64,000 nucleotides of DNA from Arthrobacter sp. zg-Y919. Lineage in GTDB: Bacteria > Actinomycetota > Actinomycetes > Actinomycetales > Micrococcaceae. The notes under the pieces were generated by a model. The model worked only from the letters and a program-made list of their open reading frames with translations. It did no database searches and was not told the DNA's origin. The position numbers and the translations under genes were made by a program. How positions within the stretch are numbered: position 1 is the stretch's first letter; the number at the start of each line of letters is the position of its first letter. Positions 17,618 through 27,400 of this stretch are shown here, one piece after another. The stretch lies in contig NZ_CP126242.1 of assembly GCF_030142045.1 (NCBI RefSeq), positions 2,232,001 through 2,296,000 of the forward strand. Reading direction: 5' to 3'.

Positions 17618-19737
17618 TCGGAGCTCTCCGAAAGCACCTTCAGTACGGCCTCGCCGTAGCGCTCCAGCTTCGATGGACCCACTCCGGGGAGGGTGGCCAA
17701 CCGGTTCAGGGACGGCGGACGGTCTTCGGCAATGGCCACGAGGGTCGCGTCCGTGAAGACAACGAAGGCGGGAATGCCCGCTTCGGCGGCGGCTGCCCGG
17801 CGCCATTCCCGCAGTGCGTCGAAGGTCGCTTCCTCGTACGTCACGGGGCAGTCCCCGCAGCGTCCGACCTTGCGTTCGGCACCCGTGTTCAGCAAGGAAC
17901 CGCAGCTGCGGCATTTCGCCGGGCCGGTGACCTTGCGCCGGGCCTGCTTGGCCGGTCCCGCCGTGCGGCCGGCGTCGCGCTCGGTGCGCGGGCGCAGACC
18001 GTCCAGGAACCGTGAGGGCTTCCGGTTGGCGCGGCCACCCGGTGTCCGTGCCGTCGACCAGGACAGCGCCAGGTGCTCCCGTGCACGGGTAATACCCACG
18101 TACAGCAGGCGCCGTTCCTCGTCGACGGCTTCGGGAGTGTCCGCGAAGGAGATGGGCATGAGGCCTTCACTCAACCCGACCAGGAACACTGCATCCCATT
18201 CCAGGCCCTTCGCCGAGTGCAGGGACGCGAGGGTTACGCCCTGGACGCGCGGGGCGTGCTGCGCCGCGGCCCGTTCCTCCAGTTCGGCCACGAAATCCTG
18301 CATGGTGAAAATGCTGTCCGGATCGCGGGTCCGGGTGGCCTGCAGTTCCTCGGCCAGTGACACCAGTGCGGCCAGGGATTCCCACCGCTCGCGGGTGGCT
18401 CCACCACCGGCGGGGGCTTCGGAGGTATATCCCAGCGAGGCCAGGATGTCCCGCACCAGCTGCGGCACCGGTTCGTTCCCGACGGACCGTGACGCAGCGC
18501 GGAGCTGCAGCACGGCGTCGCGGACCTCGCGCCGGGCGAAGAACCGCTCCCCACCGCGCAGCTGATAGCCGATGCCGGCCGACGCGAGCGCCTGCTCGTA
18601 GGCCTGCGACTGCCCGTTGGTCCGGAAGAGGATGGCGATCTCGCTGGCCTGGACCCCCTGTTCCATGAGCGCCTTGATGGAGGTGGCGACCTGTGCGGCC
18701 TCCGCCTCGTCGTCGGCGCACTCGGTGAACGTCGGTTCCGGTCCCGCCGGCCGCTGAGCCACCAGCTCCAGCGGTGTGGGCCAGGCCGGAGCGGACCGGT
18801 TCCGCTCCCCCTCGGCGGTCCGGGCCGCAAGGATCCGGTTCGCCAGGCCAACCACCTGGGGTGTGGAACGGTAGTCGCGGACGAGCTTGACGACGTCGGC
18901 CCCAGGGAACCGCTTGGTGAAGTCGAGCAGGTGCCGCGGCGTGGCGCCGGTGAAGGAATAAATGGTCTGACTGGAGTCGCCCACCACGCACAGTTCATCC
19001 CGGGCGCCCAGCCAGAGGTCCAGCAGCCGCTGCTGCAGCGGCGAAACGTCCTGGTACTCATCCACCACAAAGTGCCGGTACTGGTCCCGCACCATGGCTG
19101 CGACCCGTTCGTCCTCCTGCAGGATTCCCACCATGATCAGCAGGACATCCTCGAAGTCGATGATGTTCCGGTCCACCTTCACGTCTTCGTAGGACTGGAA
19201 GATCCGTGAAATGGCGGTCAGGTCGAACCCGGCCGGGGGTTCCCGGTCTCCGGCAGCCCGCACGTAGCTGTCCGGAGTGAGCATGGAGACCTTCGCCCAC
19301 TCGATTTCCGCGGCGACGTCGCGGATGGCCGCCCGGTCGGTGGACAGCCGGAGCCGGCGGGCGGCTTCGGCAATGATCTGCGCCTTGTGGTCCAGGAGGC
19401 CGGGCATGGTTCCGCCCACGGTGTGCGGCCAGAAGTACTGCAGCTGCTTCAGCGCCGCGGCGTGGAACGTCCGCGCCTGCACACCGCCGGATCCCAGGTC
19501 CCGCAGCCTGGTCCGCATTTCCGCTGCCGCCCGCGCGGTGAAGGTCACCGCGAGGACCTGCTGCGGTTTGTAGACGCCGGTGGCCACACCGTAGGCCATC
19601 CGGTGCGTGATGGCGCGGGTCTTGCCGGTCCCTGCACCGGCCAGGACGCAGAGCGGACCCGTGAGGGTGGTGGCAACTTCGCGCTGCTCGTCGTCGAGCC
19701 CGGCCAGGATTCGTGCTTCGGGTGATTCGCTGCTCAT
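17611..19737 (-). CDS. uvrD2: UvrD2-type ATP-dependent DNA helicase with HRDC domain
   Basis: A 708-residue superfamily 1A helicase. Walker A AGAGTGKT lies at about 33-40, Walker B at VVDEYQDVSPLQQ, and later motifs include LVRDYRSTPQVV and LASLHSAKGLEWDAVFL. The C-terminus carries the two extras that define mycobacterial UvrD2: a tetracysteine module with Cys at about 609, 612, 627 and 630, and an HRDC domain at about 637-705 (LNRLATLPGVGPSKLERYGEAVL). UvrD2 unwinds 3'-to-5' and is essential in mycobacteria. The ATG overlaps the nudC stop in ATGA, so the two form an operon. The stop codon lies in a small tandem duplication. Confidence 0.93.
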   Translation of the reverse strand: MSSESPEARILAGLDDEQREVATTLTGPLCVLAGAGTGKTRAITHRMAYGVATGVYKPQQVLAVTFTARAAAEMRTRLRDLGSGGVQARTFHAAALKQLQYFWPHTVGGTMPGLLDHKAQIIAEAARRLRLSTDRAAIRDVAAEIEWAKVSMLTPDSYVRAAGDREPPAGFDLTAISRIFQSYEDVKVDRNIIDFEDVLLIMVGILQEDERVAAMVRDQYRHFVVDEYQDVSPLQQRLLDLWLGARDELCVVGDSSQTIYSFTGATPRHLLDFTKRFPGADVVKLVRDYRSTPQVVGLANRILAARTAEGERNRSAPAWPTPLELVAQRPAGPEPTFTECADDEAEAAQVATSIKALMEQGVQASEIAILFRTNGQSQAYEQALASAGIGYQLRGGERFFARREVRDAVLQLRAASRSVGNEPVPQLVRDILASLGYTSEAPAGGGATRERWESLAALVSLAEELQATRTRDPDSIFTMQDFVAELEERAAAQHAPRVQGVTLASLHSAKGLEWDAVFLVGLSEGLMPISFADTPEAVDEERRLLYVGITRAREHLALSWSTARTPGGRANRKPSRFLDGLRPRTERDAGRTAGPAKQARRKVTGPAKCRSCGSLLNTGAERKVGRCGDCPVTYEEATFDALREWRRAAAAEAGIPAFVVFTDATLVAIAEDRPPSLNRLATLPGVGPSKLERYGEAVLKVLSESSDA

Positions 19738-20696
19738 GCGCGGGTGTTGGCCTCCGGTTCAAGAATGGACCCGCCGTACCAGCGTTCGATCAGGTTACGG
19801 GCAATGGAAATGGGACCTGCAATGGTGATTTCTCCGCTAGACACGGCCTCGGCAAGCTCGGCCCGGCTAAACCAGCGGACGTCGGACATTTCGACGCCGT
19901 CGGCCTTCGCCTCCGCGTTCTCGGCGCGGGCGGTGAAGCCCAGCATCAGTGAACACGGGAACGGCCACGGCTGCGAACCGAGGTACTGCGGAGTGTGGAC
20001 AACAACCCCGGATTCTTCGGCCACCTCGCGGATGACAGCGGCCTCCAGCGACTCCCCCGGTTCAACGAAACCGGCGAGGGTGGAATACCGGTTCCCCGGC
20101 CAGGCCGCCGCCGAGCCGAGCAGGATGCGGTCCTGCTCGTCCACAACGGCGACGATGATGGCCGGGTCGGTGCGCGGGAAGTGGGAGCTGCCGTCCTCGG
20201 GGCAGCGGCGGACCCAGCCGCCCTGCTCGGGAACGGTGGGGGCGCCGCAGCGGGGGCAGTGGGTGTGCACGGCGTGCCAGTTGGCGACGGCGGCAGCCTC
20301 TACGAACAATCCGGCGTCCAGGGCGCCCAGATGGGTGGCGGACTCGCGCAGGCTGACCCACGCGGCGCCGTCGACGGCTAATGCGGGATCCGGCTCGGGC
20401 AGCGTCATCAGGACGATGTCGGTTCCCAGGGGCACCTGGGCGTCCTCGAGGGTGCGTCCCAGATAGATGGGAACATCTCCGAAGCCGGCAGCCGGCGGAT
20501 CAAGGAGCACCAGCACGCCCTCGCGGACCAGGGTCCGTCCCCCGGCCAGGTACATCACGCGGGTGCCGCCGTCGGCGCGGATGGTGTCGAAAAGATCGGC
20601 GGCGACACGGCGGTCGGATCCCCTGTCCACGGCCGTCCGGGCCAGCGGTAACAAACCCAGGGGTGAAACTTCTGCTGCCGGTGCCGGGATACTCAT
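19734..20696 (-). CDS. nudC: NAD(+)/NADH diphosphatase NudC
   Basis: A 320-residue Nudix hydrolase that splits NAD(H) into NMN(H) and AMP and removes NAD caps from RNA. The Nudix box is GFVEPGESLEAAVIREVAEE, continued by SG; 17 residues on comes SQPWPFPCS, the motif specific to NudC. A zinc-ribbon segment (HCPRCGAP ... RRCPEDGSSHFPR) precedes it, with three cysteines where E. coli NudC has four; a His takes the neighbourhood of the fourth, as is common in actinobacteria. I chose the ATG at 20696 (MSIPAPAAE) because GGTAGGTGG lies directly upstream; longer frames enter the divergent promoter region. The stop overlaps the uvrD2 start. Confidence 0.93.
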   Translation of the reverse strand: MSIPAPAAEVSPLGLLPLARTAVDRGSDRRVAADLFDTIRADGGTRVMYLAGGRTLVREGVLVLLDPPAAGFGDVPIYLGRTLEDAQVPLGTDIVLMTLPEPDPALAVDGAAWVSLRESATHLGALDAGLFVEAAAVANWHAVHTHCPRCGAPTVPEQGGWVRRCPEDGSSHFPRTDPAIIVAVVDEQDRILLGSAAAWPGNRYSTLAGFVEPGESLEAAVIREVAEESGVVVHTPQYLGSQPWPFPCSLMLGFTARAENAEAKADGVEMSDVRWFSRAELAEAVSSGEITIAGPISIARNLIERWYGGSILEPEANTRA

Positions 20697-20838
20697 ACCA
20701 CCTACCGTACTGACTCTCTCCCCCCAAACTGTAGTTGGCCCCCGGCGCCGTGCCCGGCATGAGCTTTTCCTCACGGTTTAGGCGACTCGCCGCCCACGGA
20801 TGGTTATTCGGACCACATCTACCCATACGGTTGAAGAT

Positions 20839-22224
20839 GTGAAACGGACTCCCATGGAATTGGCTGCAATGGCCAGCGCTGCCGTCCCAGGGCTGACCCC
20901 TACCGGCGTTGCCGGTTCCCCGGACGATGCCGCCGATTTTGACGCGGCGCTGCTCATCGACGACGCCGGACGCAGGTGGCGCGTCCGGTCCCCCAAACAC
21001 CTCGAGGCCAGCATGCGCCTGGAGACCGAGCTCCTGGTCCTGCGGACGTTTGTCCCCGCGGTCCGGGCCGAACTGCCGTTCGCGCTTCCGTATGTTGCGG
21101 GCACCGTGCGCCAGGGCGAGCTGTGCACCTTTGTCTATTCCCACCTTCCAGGCGCCATCCGGAGCATCGACACACTGATGACGTCCGGGCGTTCCGTAGC
21201 CACGGAAATCGGCCGGGCCATGGCTGCCATCCACGCCATTCCCCGGGAACTGGTCACCAAGGCTGACCTGCCCAGCTACAGCGCCAACGAGTTCCGCCAG
21301 CGCCGTCTGAATGAGCTGGACCAGGCCGCCACCACCGGCAAGATCCCAGCCGTACTGCTGCGGCGCTGGGAGCACGCGCTGGAAGACGTCTCGCTTTGGC
21401 GTTTCAAGCCCACCGTGGTCCACGGCGACCTGCATGAAGACAACATCCTGCTCACCGGCGAGCGGGTCAGCGCGGTCACCGGCTGGACCGATCTCCGGGT
21501 GGGCGACCCCGCGGATGACTTCGCGTGGCTGATCGCGGCCAACGATCCCAAGTTCACCGAGACCGTGCACGCTGCCTACTTGGAAGCCAGCAACGATCCC
21601 GAGGATCCGCACCTGATCCGCCGGGCAGCGTTGTCTGCCGAATTCGCCCTCGCGCAGTGGCTGGTGCGCGGCGTCGCCGCAGAGAACTCCACCATGGTCG
21701 ACGAAGCCGTGGAAATGCTCGGAACCCTCGAAGAAGACGTCCTGGCGCAGGAAGCGTCTGACCGGCGCGACAGCCAGGCCCGCACTGCCAATGCCCGGAC
21801 GGCGGAAGCCGAAGCCGCGGCGGCAGTCCGGCCGGCTGCCGCCAAGGTTACCGTTGCTCCGATTGCTCCCGAGGCGGCCCCCGCGGCGTCAGGCGCCGAC
21901 GACGCCGCCCCGGACACCGGCAGCGTCAGCCGCGTGGTTGGTACCGGAACAGGGTCAGACACGGAAAACGGTGCCGATACCGCAACGGACAGCCCCGAAC
22001 CCGGCGAATCGGAGCGGGCAACGGTGCGCGCAGTGGAAGCCGAAGCCGAAGCGGATGAAGCCGTGGTCTCCGGCGTGGACGCTGAGCCCGGGAACGATCC
22101 GGAATCCGGCAACGAACCTGTTGCGGACAGTGCTCCCGGTGACGGCGCCCCGCGCGACGGACATAGCAGTCAGCCGGGCACCGAAACCACTACCCTTCCG
22201 CTGACCCCGGTTCCGGACAAGTAA
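20839..22224 (+). CDS. APH-family phosphotransferase with long low-complexity tail
   Basis: A 461-residue protein of the aminoglycoside/macrolide phosphotransferase fold. The catalytic loop VVHGDLHEDNILL holds the Asp base and the metal-binding Asn; the second metal Asp lies in TGWTDLRVGDPADDFAW, a wording seen in Mph macrolide 2'-kinases. About residue 300 on, the protein changes to an Ala/Glu/Asp/Thr-rich tail of 160 residues with no domain. Actinobacterial homologues are often named macrolide phosphotransferase, yet the real substrate of these chromosomal copies is not known. The GTG at 20839 (VKRTPMELAAM) is preferred by similarity of the N-terminus; an ATG at 20854 is possible. Divergent from nudC. 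Confidence 0.78.
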   Translation: MKRTPMELAAMASAAVPGLTPTGVAGSPDDAADFDAALLIDDAGRRWRVRSPKHLEASMRLETELLVLRTFVPAVRAELPFALPYVAGTVRQGELCTFVYSHLPGAIRSIDTLMTSGRSVATEIGRAMAAIHAIPRELVTKADLPSYSANEFRQRRLNELDQAATTGKIPAVLLRRWEHALEDVSLWRFKPTVVHGDLHEDNILLTGERVSAVTGWTDLRVGDPADDFAWLIAANDPKFTETVHAAYLEASNDPEDPHLIRRAALSAEFALAQWLVRGVAAENSTMVDEAVEMLGTLEEDVLAQEASDRRDSQARTANARTAEAEAAAAVRPAAAKVTVAPIAPEAAPAASGADDAAPDTGSVSRVVGTGTGSDTENGADTATDSPEPGESERATVRAVEAEAEADEAVVSGVDAEPGNDPESGNEPVADSAPGDGAPRDGHSSQPGTETTTLPLTPVPDK

Positions 22225-22248
22225 CCGTTTTCCGCTAGCCCGGACTCC

Positions 22249-22284
22249 GGTGCCCCGCCGATTTTTCGGCGGGGCACCTTTTTT
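22249..22284 (+). terminator. rho-independent terminator after the phosphotransferase
   Basis: A perfect 12-base-pair stem GGTGCCCCGCCG/CGGCGGGGCACC (22249-22260 with 22267-22278) with a T-rich loop, followed directly by TTTTTTCTTTC. A textbook terminator for the plus strand. Confidence 0.95.
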
Positions 22285-22297
22285 CTTTCACACCCCC

Positions 22298-22326
22298 TTG
22301 CCATGTCCCGGCTCCGCCGATAGGTT
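22298..22326 (+). promoter_or_regulatory. promoter of the GntR-ABC operon
   Basis: TTGCCA at 22298-22303, a spacer of exactly 17 bases and TAGGTT at 22321-22326 fit a vegetative promoter. The predicted start point is near 22333, inside the palindrome at 22325-22340, and gives a leader of about 70 bases to the TTG start codon. Confidence 0.6.
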
Positions 22327-22340
22327 AGTTACATAACTAA
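22325..22340. promoter_or_regulatory. palindromic operator candidate for the GntR regulator
   Basis: TTAGTTA-CA-TAACTAA is a perfect 7-2-7 inverted repeat in otherwise GC-rich DNA. It begins inside the -10 box and covers the expected transcription start. YtrA-type GntR regulators bind such symmetric AT-rich sites and repress their own operons, so self-repression is the likely use. Confidence 0.7.
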
Positions 22341-22402
22341 TGAACCAAGCAAGTAGTGAACCGGGCACTTGGGTCCCGGGGGATGAAAACACGGGAGCCG
22401 CT

Positions 22403-22783
22403 TTGATAGATGACAGCAGGCCGATCTTCCAACAGATCGCCGAACGCGTCGAAGGCGACATCCTTGACGAAACCCTCAAGGAGGAAAGCCAGGTGCCTTC
22501 CACCAACGAGTTCGCAGCCTTTTACCGGATCAACCCGGCGACGGCTGCCAAGGGCATCAATCTCCTCGTAGATGAGGGAATCCTCTATAAGCGCAGGGGC
22601 ATCGGCATGTTTGTGGCGCCCGGTGCCAGGGAAGCCGTCCTCAAGAAGCGGCGGGAACAGTTCTACGAACAGTACGTCCGTCCGCTGACAATCGAAGCGC
22701 GGAAGCTGGGTATTGACGGCACCCAGCTCGCCGGATTGATTCAGCGCAGCGCCGTCGACACCGAAGGGAGCATGGCGCCATGA
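22403..22783 (+). CDS. GntR family regulator, YtrA subfamily
   Basis: A 126-residue transcription regulator made almost only of the GntR winged helix (SRPIFQQIAERVEGDIL, QVPSTNEFAAFYRINPATAAKG, LLVDEGILYKRRGIGMFV) plus a short helical tail for dimer formation. This short form is the YtrA subfamily, which lacks a large ligand domain and controls the ABC transporter encoded with it. I prefer the TTG at 22403, which has GGGAG five bases upstream and gives the family-typical start IDDSRPIF. An ATG at 22340 is in frame but lies at the expected transcription start and has no ribosome site. The stop overlaps the start of the ATPase gene (ATGA). Confidence 0.87.
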   Translation: MIDDSRPIFQQIAERVEGDILDETLKEESQVPSTNEFAAFYRINPATAAKGINLLVDEGILYKRRGIGMFVAPGAREAVLKKRREQFYEQYVRPLTIEARKLGIDGTQLAGLIQRSAVDTEGSMAP

Positions 22784-23718
22784 ATGCCGGCACCACGAAC
22801 GTGATAGAAACCCGGAACCTCACACGCCGTTACCGGGACCAGCTAGCGCTCGACAACGTTAACCTGGATATTTCCGGCGGCCGCATTTACGGGCTGCTCG
22901 GTCGCAACGGAGCGGGCAAAACAACCCTGATGTCCATCCTCACGGCCCAGGGCTTTGAGTCTTCCGGCGAGGTACGGGTTTTCGGAGAACACCCCTTCGA
23001 AAATGACCGTGTGCTGCGCCGGCTGTGCTTCGTCCGCGAATCGCAGAAGTACCCGGATGATTTCACCGCGGCAAACGCTTTTGCATCCGCCGGGTTGCTG
23101 TATCCCAACTGGGATGCCGGGTTCGCCGCCTCGCTCGCGGAGGAATTCCGCCTCCCGGTCAAGCGCCGGTTGAAGAAACTTTCCCGCGGCCAGCTTTCCG
23201 CCGTCGGAGTGATTCTCGGACTGGCCTCGCGGGCGGAGATCACTTTCTTTGACGAGCCCTACCTGGGGCTCGACGCCGTGGCCCGGCAGATTTTCTACGA
23301 CCGGCTGGTCGAAGACTTCGCAGAGTATCCGCGCACCATCGTGCTTTCCTCGCATCTGATCGACGAGGTCGCCCTTCTCCTGGAGCACGTGATCGTGATC
23401 GACAGCGGCAGGATTGTCCTGGATGACGACGCAGAGAACATCAGGGGCAGCGCCGTAACCATCACCGGCACTGCGGACATCGTCGAGGCCTTCATCGCCG
23501 GGTATCCGGTGCTGCACCGCGAATCCCTGGGGTCCCTTGCCTCGGTGACCGTAGAGCATCGGCTGGACGACGCCGGGCGTCGGGAAGCCGCCGAGCTTGG
23601 GTTGCAGTTGACCCCTGTATCCCTGCAGCAACTCATTGTCCGCAAGACACTGCATGCCGATGGCGTAGAGAAGCCGTCCGGCACTGCGGCAACAGACAGC
23701 CTGGAGGCCTTCCAATGA
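22780..23718 (+). CDS. ABC transporter ATP-binding protein
   Basis: A 312-residue ATPase. Walker A GRNGAGKTT, signature LSRGQLSAVG (a variant of LSGGQ), Walker B EITFFDEPYLGLD and the switch His in VLSSHLIDEV are all present. The C-terminal 90 residues are an extra domain often seen in multidrug or bacitracin-type exporters. Start and stop overlap the neighbours by four bases on both sides, so the regulator, ATPase and permease are translated as a unit. In YtrA-type operons such transporters answer to cell-wall antibiotics or stationary phase; the actual substrate here is not visible. Confidence 0.9.
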   Translation: MNAGTTNVIETRNLTRRYRDQLALDNVNLDISGGRIYGLLGRNGAGKTTLMSILTAQGFESSGEVRVFGEHPFENDRVLRRLCFVRESQKYPDDFTAANAFASAGLLYPNWDAGFAASLAEEFRLPVKRRLKKLSRGQLSAVGVILGLASRAEITFFDEPYLGLDAVARQIFYDRLVEDFAEYPRTIVLSSHLIDEVALLLEHVIVIDSGRIVLDDDAENIRGSAVTITGTADIVEAFIAGYPVLHRESLGSLASVTVEHRLDDAGRREAAELGLQLTPVSLQQLIVRKTLHADGVEKPSGTAATDSLEAFQ

Positions 23719-24404
23719 ACCGTGCAGTAGCCGTGGCGAGAATGCAGCTGACCAACAAATGGATCTACCTGTGGATTCCGCTGATCATCCTGGTCGCCTC
23801 CACGCTGATATCGCTGGCAATCTTCGCGATGATCCCGGACGACGCCTCGAACGTCATTTCGGGCTCCGGGCAGGCCGTGATGTGGTACTTCTTTGCCCTG
23901 GGCATCCAGGCCATGACCCTGCTCTTCCCCTTCTCGCAGGCCCTCAGCGTCAGCCGGCGCGCCTTCTACATCGGCACCATCGGATTGTTCTCACTGGTCG
24001 CCCTGGCTCTCGCGGTCCTGTACTGGGTACTGGGCCTGGTGGAGCAGGCGACCGACGGCTGGGGCATGAAGGGCGCCATCTTCGCCATCCCGTGGATTGC
24101 CGAGGGCGCCTGGTACACCCAGATCCTCTTCTATTTCGCGGTCACCATCCTGCTGTTCCTGCTGGGCTTCTGGAGTTCGACCATCTACAAGCGCTGGCGG
24201 ACTATTGGACTCACGGCAGCGCTGGTGGGCGCCGGCGCCGTCCTGCTGGGAGTCATCGCCCTGATCACCTGGCGGGAGGCCTGGCCCTCCGTCGGCGCCT
24301 GGATAGTGCAGCTGACGCCGATCTCCCTGGCCGGTTGGCTGCTGGCTGCCGGTGCGCTGCTAGCCCTGACGTCCTACGCCACGCTTCGGCGTGCCGTTCC
24401 CTGA
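23715..24404 (+). CDS. ABC transporter permease
   Basis: A 229-residue membrane protein with six predicted helices (for example WIYLWIPLIILVASTLISLA, LVALALAVLYWVLGLV, LLFLLGFWSSTIYK), with small loops and no signal peptide. It resembles the one-permease-per-gene ABC-2 type export systems linked to YtrA regulators. No close family name can be given from the sequence alone. Its ATG overlaps the ATPase stop. As only one permease gene is present, the working transporter is probably a homodimer of this protein with two ATPases. A hairpin beyond the stop may end the transcript inside the convergent adnB gene. Confidence 0.82.
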   Translation: MNRAVAVARMQLTNKWIYLWIPLIILVASTLISLAIFAMIPDDASNVISGSGQAVMWYFFALGIQAMTLLFPFSQALSVSRRAFYIGTIGLFSLVALALAVLYWVLGLVEQATDGWGMKGAIFAIPWIAEGAWYTQILFYFAVTILLFLLGFWSSTIYKRWRTIGLTAALVGAGAVLLGVIALITWREAWPSVGAWIVQLTPISLAGWLLAAGALLALTSYATLRRAVP

Positions 24405-24431
24405 TCCTCCCCGCCGGTTCAGCTCCCCGAA

Positions 24432-24466
24432 CCCCGCCCGCCGGACTCAGAATCCGGCGGACGGGG
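24432..24466 (+). terminator. hairpin at the end of the ABC operon, overlapping the adnB 3' end
   Basis: A 14-base stem with one mismatch, CCCCGCCCGCCGGA paired with TCCGGCGGACGGGG, and a 7-base loop. It starts 27 bases after the permease stop and extends over the last codons and stop of the convergent adnB. The T-run is short (TGTT), so it may work only partly or serve both strands. Confidence 0.5.
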
Positions 24467-27400
24467 TGTTCGCTGCCTCCCGGATGATCTCCTCCAGCTC
24501 GGCCTCCCCGGCCAGGTTGTACGGCCGGATCAGCTTGTCGGACGCCACGTAGTAGAACGCGGCCCGCACCTTCTCCAGCGGAACCCCCTTGAGCCGGGCC
24601 CAGGCCAGCCGGTACACGGCCAGCTGCACGGACCGCACATCCAACTTCTGGGACGACGGCGGCGCACCGGTCTTCCAGTCAATGAGGTCCCAGGTGCCGT
24701 CGGCGTCCTGGAAGACGGCATCAATGCGCCCGCGCACGACGACGGTGTCCACCTTGGTCTCCACCGGGACCTCGATAAACGCAGGGGTCCGCTGCGCCCA
24801 GTCCGAGGCCTCGAACGTGGCAATCATGTCCCCGAGCTCATACGCCTCGTCCACGTACGCATCGGCTGCACCGGGATACTCGTCGATGTCCAGCATTCCG
24901 CTGGTGCCGAAGAATTCCTCAACCCAGGCATGGAAGGCCGTGCCCTTGCGGGCGGCCATCCCCGGCTGCCGCGGAACCGGCCGGCGGAGCTGACGGGTGA
25001 CTTCCGCCGGGTCGTCCTTCAGGTCCACCAGCATGGAGGCCGAAATATGGGCAGGAAGCTCGACCTGGACCACTTCGTTCGGCGGCCGGTGCCGTGCCAG
25101 CACCAGTTCCGTTTCGCGGCTCCACCGCCCCGGGGCCTGTTCCCCGCTCCGCCCGGGGGCCTCCCCGGCCCGGCTGCCCGCCGACTGGAGCACGGCCTCC
25201 GCCGCGGTTTCCATCGCCTGCCGGCGCGGACCAAGCGGATCGACCGGCCACCGTGCCCGTTCAGCCTCGGCGTTGGCCGGGTTCTCCGTCCCCTCGTCTT
25301 CGGGCATAACCCACGTCAGGAGCCGGTATCCTGCAGCGCCGGACTGCTCCAGCTCGTATAGGTCCTGCAGGTACCGGGACACCCCCAGCGGTTTGGACCG
25401 TCCGCCGCCCCAGGCTGAGGACGTGCAGATCAGCACGGACTTGGCGCGGGTGAACGCGACATAGGCCAACCGGCGTTCCTCGCGCTCGGCATGGCCCTTC
25501 GCGTCTTCGCTGAAGAGCTTTTCGCTCTCCAGCCAGGACTTCTGGTCCACCTGTTCCCAGTCCCACTGCGGAAGGTCCAGGCTGTCGCCGCGCAGGGTCC
25601 ACGGCATCGCGGAGTCGCCGCTGCTCCAGCGGGAATCCTTGTCACTGGGGAACGACGCTTCGTTGAGGCCCGGAACCACCACGATGTCCCATTCCAGGCC
25701 CTTGGACGCGTGGACGGTGAGGAGCTGGACCGCCTCACGGCTGGGCTCGAGGGGAGTCACGGGCAGGCCGTTCTCCTCGGAGTTGGCCGCTTCCAGCCAG
25801 GCCAGGAACGCGGCCAGGTCCACCCGCTCCGCGGAGGAGCTGAAGGTGGCCGCCGCGTCGATGAAGGCGTCCAGATTCCGCCGGGACTCGTGCAGGGTGA
25901 CACCCGGCTTGGCGGCTACTTCGAGGTCGAGCAGGATCCTCCGCTCCACTTCGCCGATCAGCGTGGTCAGGTCCTCCCCCACGAAACCGCGCAGGTCCCG
26001 CAGCTCGTTCCGCAGCAGCTTCAGGCGCCGCAGCCCTTCCTCGGAAAGGGACCGGCCGGCATTGGATACCCAGCCGGGCCGTGGCAGGGAGTCCACGGCT
26101 TCCACCAGGCTGCCGGCTTCCACCAGGTCGGCTTCCACCACGAGGTCGGGGCCCTCGTCCGGGCCGTGGATATCGGCGGCATCGGCCACCCGGACGGCAC
26201 GTTCACGGACCCGGACCAGGTGCCGGGACCAGTCGGCCAGCGCCATGAGGTCCGCCGGCCCAATCCGCCAGCGTGCTCCGGCCAGGATCCGCAGCATGGA
26301 ATCCGAACGCCCCGGATCACCCAGGACACGAAGGACCGCGAGCAGGTCCACCACTTCCGGTGTGGACAGCAGTCCACCAAGGCCGACAATCTGCACCGGG
26401 ATCCCCCGCAGCTCCAGCTCCCTGCGGATCGGTTCAAACTGCTTGCGGCCCCGGCAGAGCACCGCCACGGTGGGCGTCTGCTCCTTCCCCCGGTCATCAA
26501 AGCCGCCGAGCTCTGCCCTGCGGCTGCGGTGGAAAGCCACCTGCTCGGCAACTGCCTCCGCTTCCCCCACAATCCGGTCCGGGGTCCCCTTGCCGGGCTC
26601 CACGGAGACATCCGACAGGTAGCGGCCCAGATACACCTCACCCACCGGGGCATTGGGCTTGGCCTGCAGCTCGGGCACGTGCGGCAGCCGCTGGTGTTTC
26701 AGCCAGGGCGCAACGCCGTTCAGCGGCGTGGATACGGTGTTGGCTGCCGCCAGGACCGAGGTGGAGTTCCGCCAGGCCACGGAGAGGTTGGCCAGCGGTG
26801 CCAGCTCCCGGCCGTTGTCGGTGAACAGCGGGAACTTCTCCCGGAAGGTGCCCAGCTGGCCGGCCGAGGCCCCGCGGAACCCGTAGATGGATTGGTGCGG
26901 ATCCCCGACGGCAGTGACGGACCGGCCGTCGCCGAACAACTTGGAGAAGAGCACCATCTGCGCGTGGGAAGTGTCCTGGAACTCATCCAGCAGCACCACC
27001 TTGTATTTGGCCCGTTCCATCTCCACGGCTTCGTCGATGGTCGCCGCAATCCGGGCGGCGAGCTCCACGAGGTCGCCGAAGTCCAGCTGCCGTCGTTCGG
27101 CCTTGGCCCGCCGGTAGGCTTCCACCAGTTCGGTGACGGAGATGCGCGTACGCAGCCGGTTCAGCAGCTTCCGTGCCGCCTGGGTGGGTTCCTTCGGCTT
27201 GCCAAACTGGTACGGCAACGCGGAGACCGCTGCCACGTGAGCCTCAAGTTCCGCGCGGACCTCCGCTGGCGTGCGCAGGTGCTCCGAGCATTCGCCGGCC
27301 ATCTGCAGCACGGCACCAACCAGGGTGGATTTGGCGGCGGTGAAGTGCTCGTAGTCGCCGGAATAGGCTTCCACCACCTCATTTGCCAGCTGCCAGGACT

